Shown here piece by piece: positions 18,101 to 26,212 of a DNA stretch of 48,047 nt; the stretch's first letter is position 1, and each line of letters begins with the position of its first letter. The stretch comes from JAEUNJ01 sp052035955 (GTDB lineage Bacteria > Pseudomonadota > Gammaproteobacteria > Burkholderiales > Rhodocyclaceae), in the NCBI GenBank assembly GCA_052035955.1, contig JBPOHD010000023.1, positions 1-48,047 of the forward strand. Direction: 5' to 3'. The position numbers were made by a program, and so were the translations under genes. A model generated the notes under the pieces. The model made no database searches and had not been told where the DNA came from. It saw only the letters and a program-made list of their open reading frames with translations.

Positions 18101-18554
18101 ACCGATTCCGCTCGACGAGGCCGACCGGCGCATCATCAACGGCCTGCAGGGTGGATTCCCCCTTTCCGAGGCGCCCTATGCCGAGGCAGCGGCAGCGCTC
18201 GGCATGGAAGAGGGCGAACTGCTCGAGCGCCTGAGGAAACTCCTCGACCGGGGCGTCCTGACCCGCTTCGGCCCCATGTTCCAGATCGAGCGCATGGGCG
18301 GTGCCTTCGTCCTCGCCGCGCTGGCCGTGCCGGAGGCCGATTTCGACCGGGTTGCGGCCCAGGTCAACGCGCTGCCCGAGGTGGCCCACAACTACCGTCG
18401 CGAGCATCGCCTCAACATGTGGTTCGTGATCGCCGCCGAGACGCCCGCCGGGGTCGAGGGGGCCATCGCCGCCATCGGGCAATCGACGGGCCTGCCGGTG
18501 TTCGCCTTCCCCAAGGAGCGGGAGTACTTCGTGGAGATGAAGCTCCATGCCTGA
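18081..18554 (+). CDS. nirG: Siroheme decarboxylase subunit NirG, 157 aa
   Basis: This is a single AsnC-like unit with an N-terminal winged helix and the motif VAHNYRREHRLNMWFV, which matches the first half of NirDL. The start at 18081 (MARPAIEPIPLDEADRR) begins inside the end of nirDL. The longer open frame upstream is out of register with any family start. It works with NirDL and NirH in decarboxylating siroheme on the heme d1 pathway in the cytoplasm. NirD is the closest alternative name, because NirD and NirG are alike. Confidence 0.88.
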   Translation: MARPAIEPIPLDEADRRIINGLQGGFPLSEAPYAEAAAALGMEEGELLERLRKLLDRGVLTRFGPMFQIERMGGAFVLAALAVPEADFDRVAAQVNALPEVAHNYRREHRLNMWFVIAAETPAGVEGAIAAIGQSTGLPVFAFPKEREYFVEMKLHA

Positions 18555-19056
18555 GCAGCCGACCCGCGCGCCCCTGGCTTCCCTGGACGAGGCGGACCGC
18601 CGGCTGGTGCGCGCCACCCAGGCCGGCCTGCCCCTGGTGCCGCGTCCCTGGGACTTGCTTGGCGCCGAACTCGGCATGGCGGGCGCCGAAGTGCGGCACC
18701 GGTTGCAGGACATGCAGGACCGGGGGGTGATCCGGCGCATCGGCGCAGTGCCCAACCACTATGCCCTTGGATACAGGTTCAACGGCATGACCGTCTGGGA
18801 CGTCGATGACAAAAGCATCGACGTCCTGGGGGCTGCCGTGGGAGCGCTGCCCTTCGTCACCCACTGCTACCGGCGGCCGCGGCGCCTGCCCGATTGGCCG
18901 TATAATCTTTTCGCGATGGTGCACTGCAAAAACCGTGACGAGGTGGATGGTTTGGCGGCTGCCATCGCCGGCCTCCTGGGCGATGCCTGCCGGGGTCGGG
19001 ACGTGCTGTTCAGCACCCGCATCCTGAAGAAGACGGGCCTGCGCCTGAGCGATTAG
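18547..19056 (+). CDS. nirH: Siroheme decarboxylase subunit NirH, 169 aa
   Basis: This is an AsnC-like protein with the motif THCYRRPRRLPDWPYNLFAMVH, the same pattern as the second half of NirDL. It overlaps nirG by 8 nt. With NirDL and NirG it completes the four decarboxylase units. In most nir clusters nirJ (radical SAM) follows here, but the next gene is kup, so the pathway is not complete in this window. Confidence 0.9.
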   Translation: MPEQPTRAPLASLDEADRRLVRATQAGLPLVPRPWDLLGAELGMAGAEVRHRLQDMQDRGVIRRIGAVPNHYALGYRFNGMTVWDVDDKSIDVLGAAVGALPFVTHCYRRPRRLPDWPYNLFAMVHCKNRDEVDGLAAAIAGLLGDACRGRDVLFSTRILKKTGLRLSD

Positions 19057-19104
19057 AACGCCGCCTCCCCTCCCGGGCGAAGGCGGGAAGGGAAGGAAGA
19101 AGTC

Positions 19105-20988
19105 ATGTCCTCCGACAGCGAAGGGAAGAAGGAGCTGGCGCCCATGGCGCTGGCGGCCATGGGCGTCGTCTACGGCGACATCGGCACCAGTCCCCTCTAC
19201 ACCCTCAAGGAAGTCTTCAACGGCCACCACCCCGTGCCCGTGACCCCGGACAACGTCATGGGCATCCTGTCCCTGATCTTCTGGGCCATGACCATCACGG
19301 TCTCCCTCAAGTACGTGGTCTTCATCACCCGGGCCGACAACCGGGGAGAGGGCGGCATCATGGCGCTCACCTCCCTGGCCCTGCGCACCCCGAACCTGGA
19401 CCCGCGGCTCATGTGGCTGCTCTCCGCCCTGGGCATCTTCGGCGCCGCCCTGTTCTACGGCGACGCGGTGATCACGCCGGCCCTGTCGGTCCTGTCCGCC
19501 GTCGAAGGGCTCGAGGTGGCGACGCCCGCCTTCCGGCCCTACGTGGTGCCCATCTCCCTCGGCATCCTGGCCGGCCTGTTCCTCTTCCAGCGCAAGGGCA
19601 CCGCCAGCGTCGCCACCCTGTTCGGGCCCGTGATGCTGTTCTGGTTCGCCACCCTCGGACTCCTGGGAATCTGGAACATCCTCAAGCATCCCGGAATCAT
19701 CGCGGCCATCAACCCCTGGTACGCAGTGAAGTTCCTGACGGAAAACCGGACGATCGCCTTCCTCGCCCTCGGCGCCGTGGTCCTCGCGATCACGGGGGGC
19801 GAGGCCCTGTACGCCGACATGGGCCATTTCGGGCGCCGCCCCATCAAGTACGCCTGGCTGTGCTTCGTCTTCCCCACCCTCTATCTCAACTACCTGGGCC
19901 AGGGCGCCCTGGTCCTCGACGACTTCGATGCCATCCAGAGCCCCTTCTTCCGACTGGTGCCGGAGGTCCTGCTCTACCCCATGGTGGGCCTGGCCACGGC
20001 GGCCACCGTCATCGCCTCCCAGGCCGTGATCTCCGGGGCCTTTTCCCTCACCAGCCAGGCCATGCAGCTCGGCTACTGCCCCCGCATCCAGGTCAAGTTC
20101 ACCTCGGAGCGCGAGAAGGGCCAGATCTACGTGCCCAACATCAACTGGCTGCTGCTGCTGGCGGTGGTCATCCTGGTCCTCGGATTCAAGTCCTCCTCCA
20201 ACCTGGCCTCGGCCTACGGCATCGCCGTGACCCTGACCATGATGATCGACACCATCCTGGCCTTCGTGGTCGTGCGCGCCCTGTGGCAGTGGTCCTGGGC
20301 CCAGGCGGGCCTGTTCCTGGTTCTCTTCGTCGCGGTCGATTTCGCCTTCTTCTCCGCCAATGCAGTCAAGATCCTGGACGGCGGCTGGTTCCCGCTGGCC
20401 CTGGGCCTGTCGGTCTACCTCCTGCTCTCCACCTGGCGGCGCGGCCGGGCCCTGCTCTACGCCAAGCTCAAGGAAGACTCCATGCCCCTCGATGCCTTCC
20501 TCGCCGCCCTCGGCCCCGGCGGGCCGCACAGGGTCGCCGGCACGGGGATCTTCATGACGCCCAACCCCGAGGGCGTGCCGCGGGCAATGCTCCACAACCT
20601 CTACCACAACAAGGTCCTGCACGAGCGGGTGGTCCTCCTGAACGTCATCAACGAGGACGTGCCCCACGTCCCGGAGATCGACCGCGTGGAGGTCCACAAG
20701 ATGCCCCAGGGCTTCTACCTGCTGCAGGCGCGCTACGGCTTCAAGGACGACCCGGACATCCCCCGGGCCATGGACATCTGCGCCGAGCACGGCCTCGAGT
20801 TCAACATGATGGAAACCTCCTTCTTCCTCGGCCGGGAAACCATCATCCCGAGCAAGAAGCTGCCGGGCATGGCCCTCTGGCGGGAGATCCTGTTCATGTG
20901 GATGTTCCGCAACGCCGACACGGCCACCGCCTTCTTCAAGATCCCCGCCAACCGTGTGGTCGAACTGGGCACCCAGATCGAAATGTGA
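19105..20988 (+). CDS. kup: Kup-type potassium uptake protein, 627 aa
   Basis: Kup/HAK/KT family members are inner-membrane K+/H+ symporters. The family signature GDIGTSPLYTLKEVF is at residues about 29-43, followed by roughly 12 hydrophobic segments and a hydrophilic C-terminal domain of about 150 residues. The length matches bacterial Kup. GGAAGGAAG lies just before the ATG. It follows nirH by 48 nt and may be read through from the nir operon, though no functional link is evident. Confidence 0.95.
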   Translation: MSSDSEGKKELAPMALAAMGVVYGDIGTSPLYTLKEVFNGHHPVPVTPDNVMGILSLIFWAMTITVSLKYVVFITRADNRGEGGIMALTSLALRTPNLDPRLMWLLSALGIFGAALFYGDAVITPALSVLSAVEGLEVATPAFRPYVVPISLGILAGLFLFQRKGTASVATLFGPVMLFWFATLGLLGIWNILKHPGIIAAINPWYAVKFLTENRTIAFLALGAVVLAITGGEALYADMGHFGRRPIKYAWLCFVFPTLYLNYLGQGALVLDDFDAIQSPFFRLVPEVLLYPMVGLATAATVIASQAVISGAFSLTSQAMQLGYCPRIQVKFTSEREKGQIYVPNINWLLLLAVVILVLGFKSSSNLASAYGIAVTLTMMIDTILAFVVVRALWQWSWAQAGLFLVLFVAVDFAFFSANAVKILDGGWFPLALGLSVYLLLSTWRRGRALLYAKLKEDSMPLDAFLAALGPGGPHRVAGTGIFMTPNPEGVPRAMLHNLYHNKVLHERVVLLNVINEDVPHVPEIDRVEVHKMPQGFYLLQARYGFKDDPDIPRAMDICAEHGLEFNMMETSFFLGRETIIPSKKLPGMALWREILFMWMFRNADTATAFFKIPANRVVELGTQIEM

Positions 20989-20997
20989 GGAGTCCCG

Positions 20998-21046
20998 TGC
21001 GACATCATGTCGCATGGCGACCCGCGGCCTGCGACGTAATATCGCA
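20998..21046 (+). promoter_or_regulatory. Two RegA-type boxes before a small membrane protein gene
   Basis: TGCGACATCATGTCGCA (20998-21014) is a perfect 17-bp palindrome. TGCGACGTAATATCGCA (21030-21046) is near perfect. Centres are 32 bp apart, about three helical turns. Both fit GCGNC-N5-GNCGC, the site of RegA/PrrA/RegR response regulators, with one mismatch in the second. A TAATAT inside the second box could be a -10 element. Confidence 0.7.
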
Positions 21047-21098
21047 GCCGTACACGCGCGACCGAGCGCGATCGTCGAAGGACCGGGGAGCGGTGGCC

Positions 21099-21269
21099 AT
21101 GAATGCACAGAACCAGCAGAAATCCGAAATGACGTCCCTGTTGCTGGGCGCCGGCTTCGCCCTGGCGTCCCTCATCATCCTGCCTGCCGTCGCCCAGCGC
21201 GTCGGCCTCGGCTCCAGCCTCACCATCGCCCTGCGCGGAGCCCTCATGAGGGCGGCCAACCGCTTCTGA
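21099..21269 (+). CDS. Small single-span membrane protein, 56 aa, unknown function
   Basis: A 56-residue protein with a polar N-terminus (MNAQNQQKSE), one hydrophobic segment at about residues 12-32 (TSLLLGAGFALASLIILPAV) and a basic C-terminal tail ending ALMRAANRF. I do not recognise the family. It has an upstream GGGGAG and, more tellingly, two RegA-type boxes 53-100 bp before it, so it is probably a regulated gene. It may be a small subunit or regulator of a membrane complex. Confidence 0.6.
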   Translation: MNAQNQQKSEMTSLLLGAGFALASLIILPAVAQRVGLGSSLTIALRGALMRAANRF

Positions 21270-21349
21270 GCCGCCCTGCCGGGCCGCCCCGCCCGGCCTT
21301 TGTCCCGAATGGCGGGTACCGTAGGCCCGCATCTGTTTCTCGTCGCCCC

Positions 21350-21952
21350 ATGCCGCTCCAGAAGTCCCTTGCCGCCCTCCCGGCCGCCGTCGCCTGCCTG
21401 GCCCTCCTCGCGCCGGCCGCGTGCTCGCCCGGCGACGGCTCCGGGTCCGCTCGGCCGGCGGCGGTCGCGGCGGCTCCGGCCGGGGGCGATTTCGTCCTGC
21501 GCTCGGCCGACGGCCCCTTCGATACCCGCGCCCAGCGCGGCAAGGTACTGCTCGTCTATTTCGGCTATACCCATTGCCCCGACGTCTGCCCTGCCGCCCT
21601 GGGCAACGGCGCCCAGGCCCTCAACCGCCTCAGGCCCGAGGAGCGCCGACGGGTGCGCCTGACGATGGTTTCGGTAGACCCGGAACGCGACACGCCGGCC
21701 ATGCTGCGGGAATACGCCGCCTTCTTCCACCCCGAGATGGTCGGCCTCACCGGCACCCCGGCGGAGATCGCCGCAGTGGCGCGGTCCTTCGGCGCCGGCT
21801 ACCTCCGCCAGCCCCTCCGTCCCGATGGCGGATACGCCGTGGACCATACGGCCAACACCTACGTGGTCGGGCCGGACGGGCAGCTCGCCGAGACCCTGCC
21901 GCCGGGCGCCGACCCGGACCAGGTGGTTGCCGCCCTGCGGCGCCGGTTGTGA
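21350..21952 (+). CDS. SCO1/SenC family copper chaperone, 200 aa
   Basis: SCO proteins are thioredoxin-fold periplasmic proteins that deliver copper or reduce cysteines at CuA sites, as in cytochrome oxidase and possibly NosZ. The copper ligands are Cys76 and Cys80 (THCPDVC) and His166 (YAVDHTANT). A hydrophobic signal ends at Cys25, so it is probably a lipoprotein, although its lipobox (PAAC) is not ideal. The start at 21350 opens the signal peptide; the open frame further upstream reads through non-coding sequence. It leads an operon with a MacB-type ABC transporter. Confidence 0.9.
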   Translation: MPLQKSLAALPAAVACLALLAPAACSPGDGSGSARPAAVAAAPAGGDFVLRSADGPFDTRAQRGKVLLVYFGYTHCPDVCPAALGNGAQALNRLRPEERRRVRLTMVSVDPERDTPAMLREYAAFFHPEMVGLTGTPAEIAAVARSFGAGYLRQPLRPDGGYAVDHTANTYVVGPDGQLAETLPPGADPDQVVAALRRRL

Positions 21953-21962
21953 GGCGGCCACG

Positions 21963-22283
21963 ATGAGGCTGCAGCGTCCCTTCCGGCTCGCCCTGACGGC
22001 CCTCGCCTTCCTCGGCGCCGCCTTCGCCGCCACCTTCATCGATGCCGCCTTCCTGGCGGAGCGGCGCCTCCCCGAACGGACCGCGCGCCAGCACCTCACT
22101 GCCCGCCTCGGCCTCACCGACCCCGCCCTGTTCACCGAAGCCCGGTACACCCGCCATCTCTCCCGGGCCGACCTCCATTCGGCCTTCCAGGACCATCCCC
22201 TGGCCTACGAACACTTTCCCAGCGGCAGTCTGGTTCCACCGCCGCCCATGGGCCCGCCGGACCGGGACGGGGGAGCCCCGTGA
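21963..22283 (+). CDS. Uncharacterised periplasmic/anchored protein, 106 aa
   Basis: The N-terminus is a hydrophobic anchor or signal (ALTALAFLGAAFAATFIDAAFL) and the rest is soluble with a Pro-rich tail (LVPPPPMGPP). I see no known domain. It lies between the SCO gene (10-nt gap) and the ABC permease (GTGA overlap), so it is part of that operon and may be an accessory to the transporter. Confidence 0.65.
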   Translation: MRLQRPFRLALTALAFLGAAFAATFIDAAFLAERRLPERTARQHLTARLGLTDPALFTEARYTRHLSRADLHSAFQDHPLAYEHFPSGSLVPPPPMGPPDRDGGAP

Positions 22284-23416
22284 AGACCGGGCTCGCGCGC
22301 CAGGCCTGGCTGATCGACTTCACGCTGGGCTCCCTGGCCCGGCGGAAGACCAAGAACATCGGCCTGTGGCTGGTCTACGCGATCCTCGTCTTCGTGCTCG
22401 CCTCGGTAGCCCTCTACACCCATGCCCTGCGTCGCGAGGCGGCGGCGGTGCTGGCCCACTCGCCGGAGGTGATCGTCCAGCGCATGGTGGCCGGCCGCCA
22501 TGACCTGATCCCGCCCGGCTACCTGGAACGCATGGGTCGCATCCGCGGCGTCCAGAAGCGCGAGGGCCGCCTCTGGGGCTACTACTACGACCCGGTGCTG
22601 AAGGCCAACTACACCTTCATGGTGCCGCCGGACGGCGGCATCGCGAGCGGCACCCTGGTCGTCGGTCCCGCCCTGGAGCGGGAGCGCGGCCTCGCCCGGG
22701 AGAACGGCATCTCCTTCCGCGCCTATTCCGGACGGCTCTTCTCCTTCACGGTCGCCGACGTGCTCCCCCAACCGACCGAACTGATGAGCGCCGACCTGGT
22801 GCTGCTCAACGAGGAGGATTTCCGCGCCTTCTTCGAGTATCCCGCCGGCCACTACACCGACATCGCCCTTTCGGTGGCCAACCCGCAGGAGGTGCGCACC
22901 GTCGCCGCCAAGGTGGCCGCGGCGCTGCCTGATTCCAGGCCCATCCTGAGGGAGGAAGTGCTGCGCACCTATGCCTCCATCCTCGACTGGCGCGAGGGCA
23001 TCGTGCTGGCCGTCCTCTCCGGCGCCCTGCTGGCCTTCGCCATCCTGGCCTGGGAGAAGGCCTCCGGCCTGTCGGCTGAAGAGAAGCGGGAGATCGGCAT
23101 CCTCAAGGCCATCGGCTGGGAGACGGGCGACGTGATCCTGATGAAGTTCTGGGAGGGCGCCCTGATCTCCGCAACCGCCTACCTGGCCGGCTTCAGCGCC
23201 GCCTACCTGCACGTCTTCCGCCTCGGCGCGCCGCTGTTCGAGCCCGTGCTGAAAGGCTGGGCCGTCCTCTACCCGCGCTTCGACCTGGTGCCGGCCATCG
23301 ACGGGCTGCAGGTGGCGACCCTCTTCTTCTTCACCGTCTTCCCCTACACGGCGGCGGTGCTGGTGCCGATCTGGCGGGCGGCCGTCACCGATCCCGACGC
23401 GGTAATGCGGCAATGA
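22280..23416 (+). CDS. MacB/LolC-type ABC transporter permease, 378 aa
   Basis: This is an FtsX/MacB-like permease. One N-terminal membrane helix (residues about 27-48) is followed by a periplasmic domain of about 190 residues. The C-terminal FtsX domain has three helices (about 248-270, 296-320 and 345-370) and the coupling motif KREIGILKAIGWETGDV. GTG start, overlapping the upstream gene. Such transporters move lipoproteins, peptides or other substrates out of the inner membrane and do not import. The substrate is unknown; the SCO gene in the operon hints at a copper or cofactor link. Confidence 0.87.
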   Translation: MKTGLARQAWLIDFTLGSLARRKTKNIGLWLVYAILVFVLASVALYTHALRREAAAVLAHSPEVIVQRMVAGRHDLIPPGYLERMGRIRGVQKREGRLWGYYYDPVLKANYTFMVPPDGGIASGTLVVGPALERERGLARENGISFRAYSGRLFSFTVADVLPQPTELMSADLVLLNEEDFRAFFEYPAGHYTDIALSVANPQEVRTVAAKVAAALPDSRPILREEVLRTYASILDWREGIVLAVLSGALLAFAILAWEKASGLSAEEKREIGILKAIGWETGDVILMKFWEGALISATAYLAGFSAAYLHVFRLGAPLFEPVLKGWAVLYPRFDLVPAIDGLQVATLFFFTVFPYTAAVLVPIWRAAVTDPDAVMRQ

Positions 23417-23417
23417 T

Positions 23418-23528
23418 CCTAGAAACCGCAGTTGACCGCTCACCGCGACCTGGAGCGCCCGATGGACATTGAGTTTTCTCCCTGCCGCCCGGACGCACCA
23501 TCGGGCGTGTCCAACTGCGGTTTCTAGG
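23418..23528. mobile_element. 111-bp MITE-like element with 17-bp inverted repeats and ATGAT target duplication
   Basis: The ends CCTAGAAACCGCAGTTG (23418-23434) and CAACTGCGGTTTCTAGG (23512-23528) are perfect inverted repeats. An inner inverted pair CGCCCGATGG / CCATCGGGCG lies at 23456-23465 and 23498-23507. The element is flanked on both sides by ATGAT (23413-23417 and 23529-23533). It carries no open frame. It sits exactly between the permease stop and the ATPase start. Confidence 0.8.
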
Positions 23529-24203
23529 ATGATCGAGCTCTCCCGCATCCGCAAGGTCTTCAACCAGGGCCGGCACAACGAGTTCCGGGCCCTGGACGGC
23601 ATCGACCTGGCCATCCCCGGCCGGCAGGTCACCGCCCTCGCCGGCCCCAGCGGTTCGGGCAAGACGACCCTCCTCACCCTGATCGGCTGCCTGGCCCGCC
23701 CCACCGAGGGCCGGGTGCGCCTGCGCGGCGAGGACATCTCCGGCCTGCCCGAGCGCTTCCTGACCGAGATCCGGCGCCGTACCTTCGGCTTCGTGTTCCA
23801 GCAGTTCAACCTGATCCGCGGCCTCACCGCCCTGGACAACGTCATGCTGCCGGCCTATCCGCTCGGCCCCGGCCATCGGGAACTGAAGGCGCGGGCAGAG
23901 GAACTGCTCGCCCGGCTCCGGCTCGGCCACCGTCGCGACGCTCGCGTCGAGTGGCTCTCCGGCGGCGAGCAGCAGCGGGTGGCCATCGCCCGGGCACTGA
24001 TCAACGACCCCGAGATCGTCATCGCCGACGAACCGACGGCCAACCTGGACACCGCCCTGTCCCGGGAATTCATGGGCATCCTGGAGGCCTTCCACGGCGA
24101 AGGCCGCACGGTCATCCTGACCAGCCACGATCCGCTGGTGGTGCAATCCTCGGTGGTGCATCGGGTCGTCGCCCTGCGCGACGGCCGGATCGTAGAATCA
24201 TGA
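23529..24203 (+). CDS. LolD/MacB-type ABC transporter ATP-binding protein, 224 aa
   Basis: This is the ATPase partner of the permease. Walker A GPSGSGKTT is at residues 39-47, the Q-loop at FVFQQFN, the signature LSGGEQQRVAIARAL at 142-156, Walker B IVIADEP at 162-168, and the H-loop at TSHDP. The length is typical of LolD-like proteins. I chose MIELSRIRKVF at 23529: it aligns with family starts, and the 20 residues of open frame before it lie in the mobile element. The start codon is formed by the duplicated target of that element. Confidence 0.93.
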   Translation: MIELSRIRKVFNQGRHNEFRALDGIDLAIPGRQVTALAGPSGSGKTTLLTLIGCLARPTEGRVRLRGEDISGLPERFLTEIRRRTFGFVFQQFNLIRGLTALDNVMLPAYPLGPGHRELKARAEELLARLRLGHRRDARVEWLSGGEQQRVAIARALINDPEIVIADEPTANLDTALSREFMGILEAFHGEGRTVILTSHDPLVVQSSVVHRVVALRDGRIVES

Positions 24204-24230
24204 CTTCCGCCGCCACCCCGACCGACCGCC

Positions 24231-24959
24231 ATGAGCGATTTCGTCTCCAAATCCACCCGGGAGAACTGGGACCGCCTGGCCGAGCACGACGCCATGTGGG
24301 CCATCCTCACCGACCCCTCCAGGGCCGCTGGCGGCTGGACCGCGGAGGAGTTCTTCGCCACCGGCCGCGCCGAGGCCGCCCGCGTCCTGGCCGGCCTGGC
24401 CGAGGCCGTGCCGTCCTTCGACCCGGCGACGGCCGTCGCCCTGGACTTCGGCTGCGGCATCGGGCGCCTCACCCAGGCCTTCGGCGCCCGCTTCGCCCAC
24501 GCCATCGGCATCGACATCTCGGCTGCCATGCTGGCCCGCGCCGAGGCGCACAACGCCGACAAGGGCCGGCTCACCTTCGTGCTCGGCAACCCGGCCGGGC
24601 TGCCGCTGGCCGACGCCTCGGTGGATTTCGCCTACAGCGGCATCGTCCTCCAGCACATTCCGCGTCCCATGCAGGAAACCTACCTGCGGGAGTTCTTCCG
24701 GGTCCTGCGGCCCGGCGGCCTGGCCTGGTTCCAGACCCCGTCGCGGCATGCCCGGGACCTGGGCACGATCTTCTACGGCCAGGTGGCGACGGACGGCGGA
24801 CCGGCCCAGATCGAACTGCACATGTTCCCGCGGCCGGCCGTCGAGGCCATCGTCGCCGGGTCGGGCGGCGAACTGCTGCGCGTATCCGCGGACGGAAGCT
24901 GCGGCAAGGACTTCGAGAGCTGGACCTACCTCGCCCGGCGCCGGCCGCCGGCACCCTGA
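24231..24959 (+). CDS. Class I SAM-dependent methyltransferase, 242 aa
   Basis: This is a methyltransferase type 11/12-like protein. SAM motif I, LDFGCGIGR, is at residues 71-79, with motif II at IGIDIS and the later motif IVLQHIPRP and LREFFRVLRPGGLAWF. No signal or membrane segment is seen, so it should be cytoplasmic. It lies 27 nt after the ABC ATPase in the same operon. The substrate cannot be told from the sequence. Confidence 0.85.
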   Translation: MSDFVSKSTRENWDRLAEHDAMWAILTDPSRAAGGWTAEEFFATGRAEAARVLAGLAEAVPSFDPATAVALDFGCGIGRLTQAFGARFAHAIGIDISAAMLARAEAHNADKGRLTFVLGNPAGLPLADASVDFAYSGIVLQHIPRPMQETYLREFFRVLRPGGLAWFQTPSRHARDLGTIFYGQVATDGGPAQIELHMFPRPAVEAIVAGSGGELLRVSADGSCGKDFESWTYLARRRPPAP

Positions 24960-25031
24960 CGCGGGCGGTCCCGGCCCCCGGCGGTCGCGCCGCCGCTGCC
25001 GCGCCCCTGCCCTGCCCGGCCTGAACCCGCC

Positions 25032-26030
25032 GTGCTCTTCCATCCGGCCGTCATCGCCATCCTGCTCGCCTCCGGCCTCGGCGTGCTGATGCTGCTGGTG
25101 GCCTCGCCCTTCGCCCTGCAGGTGATCCGCCGCTGGGACACGGGCAGCGGCAGCGAGCTGCAACTGGTCCTGGAGCGCCGCACCTACCTCTTTTCTACCC
25201 TGCTGGCCTTCGTCTTCGCCAGCCAGCTGCTCGGCTTGCTCCTCTTCGTCTTCAATGCCGATGCCATGGCCGTCATGTTCGTCGGCGCCATGTGCGCCGT
25301 CGGCACGCTCAACGTCAATGCCTGGGGCTTCCCCGCCCTCCTGGCCCAGGTGGGCCTGTTCTTCCTGGCCGCCGTCTGGCTCGCCCTCAACCACCTGGAC
25401 AACCAGGCCCGGGACTATCCCCTGGTACGCCTCAAGTACGGCCTGTTCCTGGCCCTGGGACCCCTGCTGGCGATCTCCTTCGGCCTCCAGCTTGCCTACT
25501 TCCTGGGCCTTCGTGCCGACGTCATCACCTCCTGCTGCGGCAGCCTCTTCTCAGGCGAAGCGAAGGGCCTCTCCGGCGACCTCTCGGCCCTGCCGCCCGG
25601 GCCGGCCCTCTGGGGTTTCTATGCCACCCTTGGGCTCGCGGTCGCGGCGGCCGCCCACTCCTGGCTGCGTCGCCGGGCCGGCGCCCTGCTCGCCCTGGTC
25701 TCTGCCGCCGCCTTCGCCGCCGCCATCGCCGGCATCCTCGCCTTCCTGTCGCTCTACATCTACGAGCATCCGCACCACCACTGCCCCTTCTGCATCCTCA
25801 AGCCGGAATACGACCACCAGGGCTACGCCCTCTACCTGCCGCTCTTCCTCGCCACGGCGGCCGGACTCTCGGCCGGGGCCGTTCAGGTCTGCGGCCGGCG
25901 ATCGAGCCTGCGTGAGCTGGCGCCGGCCTTCACTGCCCGCCTGGCGGGTATCGCCGGCCTCGGCTACCTCGTCTTCGCGCTGGTGGCGAGCGCCATGATC
26001 TGGCGCTCCAACCTGCTGCTCCTCGAATAG
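25032..26030 (+). CDS. Polytopic membrane protein with CC and HPHHHCPFC motifs, 332 aa
   Basis: About eight hydrophobic helices are visible. One extracytoplasmic loop carries Cys168-Cys169 (ITSCCGSLF). Another, near residues 246-262, carries HPHHHCPFC with a further His262, a clear metal or thiol-redox signature. The start is a GTG. It closes the SCO-ABC transporter-methyltransferase operon. I do not recognise the family. The Cys/His loops suggest copper handling or disulfide exchange at the membrane surface, in keeping with the SCO gene at the operon head. Confidence 0.7.
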   Translation: MLFHPAVIAILLASGLGVLMLLVASPFALQVIRRWDTGSGSELQLVLERRTYLFSTLLAFVFASQLLGLLLFVFNADAMAVMFVGAMCAVGTLNVNAWGFPALLAQVGLFFLAAVWLALNHLDNQARDYPLVRLKYGLFLALGPLLAISFGLQLAYFLGLRADVITSCCGSLFSGEAKGLSGDLSALPPGPALWGFYATLGLAVAAAAHSWLRRRAGALLALVSAAAFAAAIAGILAFLSLYIYEHPHHHCPFCILKPEYDHQGYALYLPLFLATAAGLSAGAVQVCGRRSSLRELAPAFTARLAGIAGLGYLVFALVASAMIWRSNLLLLE

Positions 26031-26054
26031 ACGCGCCAAAAGCCCGGCTTCGGC

Positions 26055-26071
26055 CGCGGCAAATCGTCGCA
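26055..26071 (+). promoter_or_regulatory. RegA-type box upstream of crp1
   Basis: CGCGGCAAATCGTCGCA fits TGCGRC-N5-GYCGCA at 11 of 12 fixed positions. It lies about 90 bp before the predicted start of transcription of the Crp/Fnr gene. Confidence 0.55.
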
Positions 26072-26105
26072 ACCGGCCGCAATCCCAAGCCGGGCACCCG
26101 GAAAA

Positions 26106-26119
26106 TTGATCGGCATCAG
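26106..26119 (+). promoter_or_regulatory. FNR-like box before crp1 (TTGAT-N4-ATCAG)
   Basis: TTGATCGGCATCAG matches the classical FNR site TTGAT-N4-ATCAA at 9 of 10 bases. With class II geometry it predicts transcription from about 26154, which favours the GTG start at 26213 for the regulator. Confidence 0.65.
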
Positions 26120-26212
26120 GGCGTTGCAGCCGCGCGATCCGGACACTGGCGCCCCGTGACCTCCATCGAATCGACGCATCCGGACCGCTCAGGCCGACGG
26201 CCGGAGCCAGCC

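Noticed and set aside
18898..18906. Perfect TATAAT inside nirH
   Set aside because: No -35 partner at a suitable distance and it encodes conserved residues of NirH (WPYNLF), so it is probably coincidental.
18412..21108. Antisense open frame of 898 codons over nirH and kup
   Set aside because: Asp/Gly/His-rich translation without any domain; kup on the plus strand has all family features.
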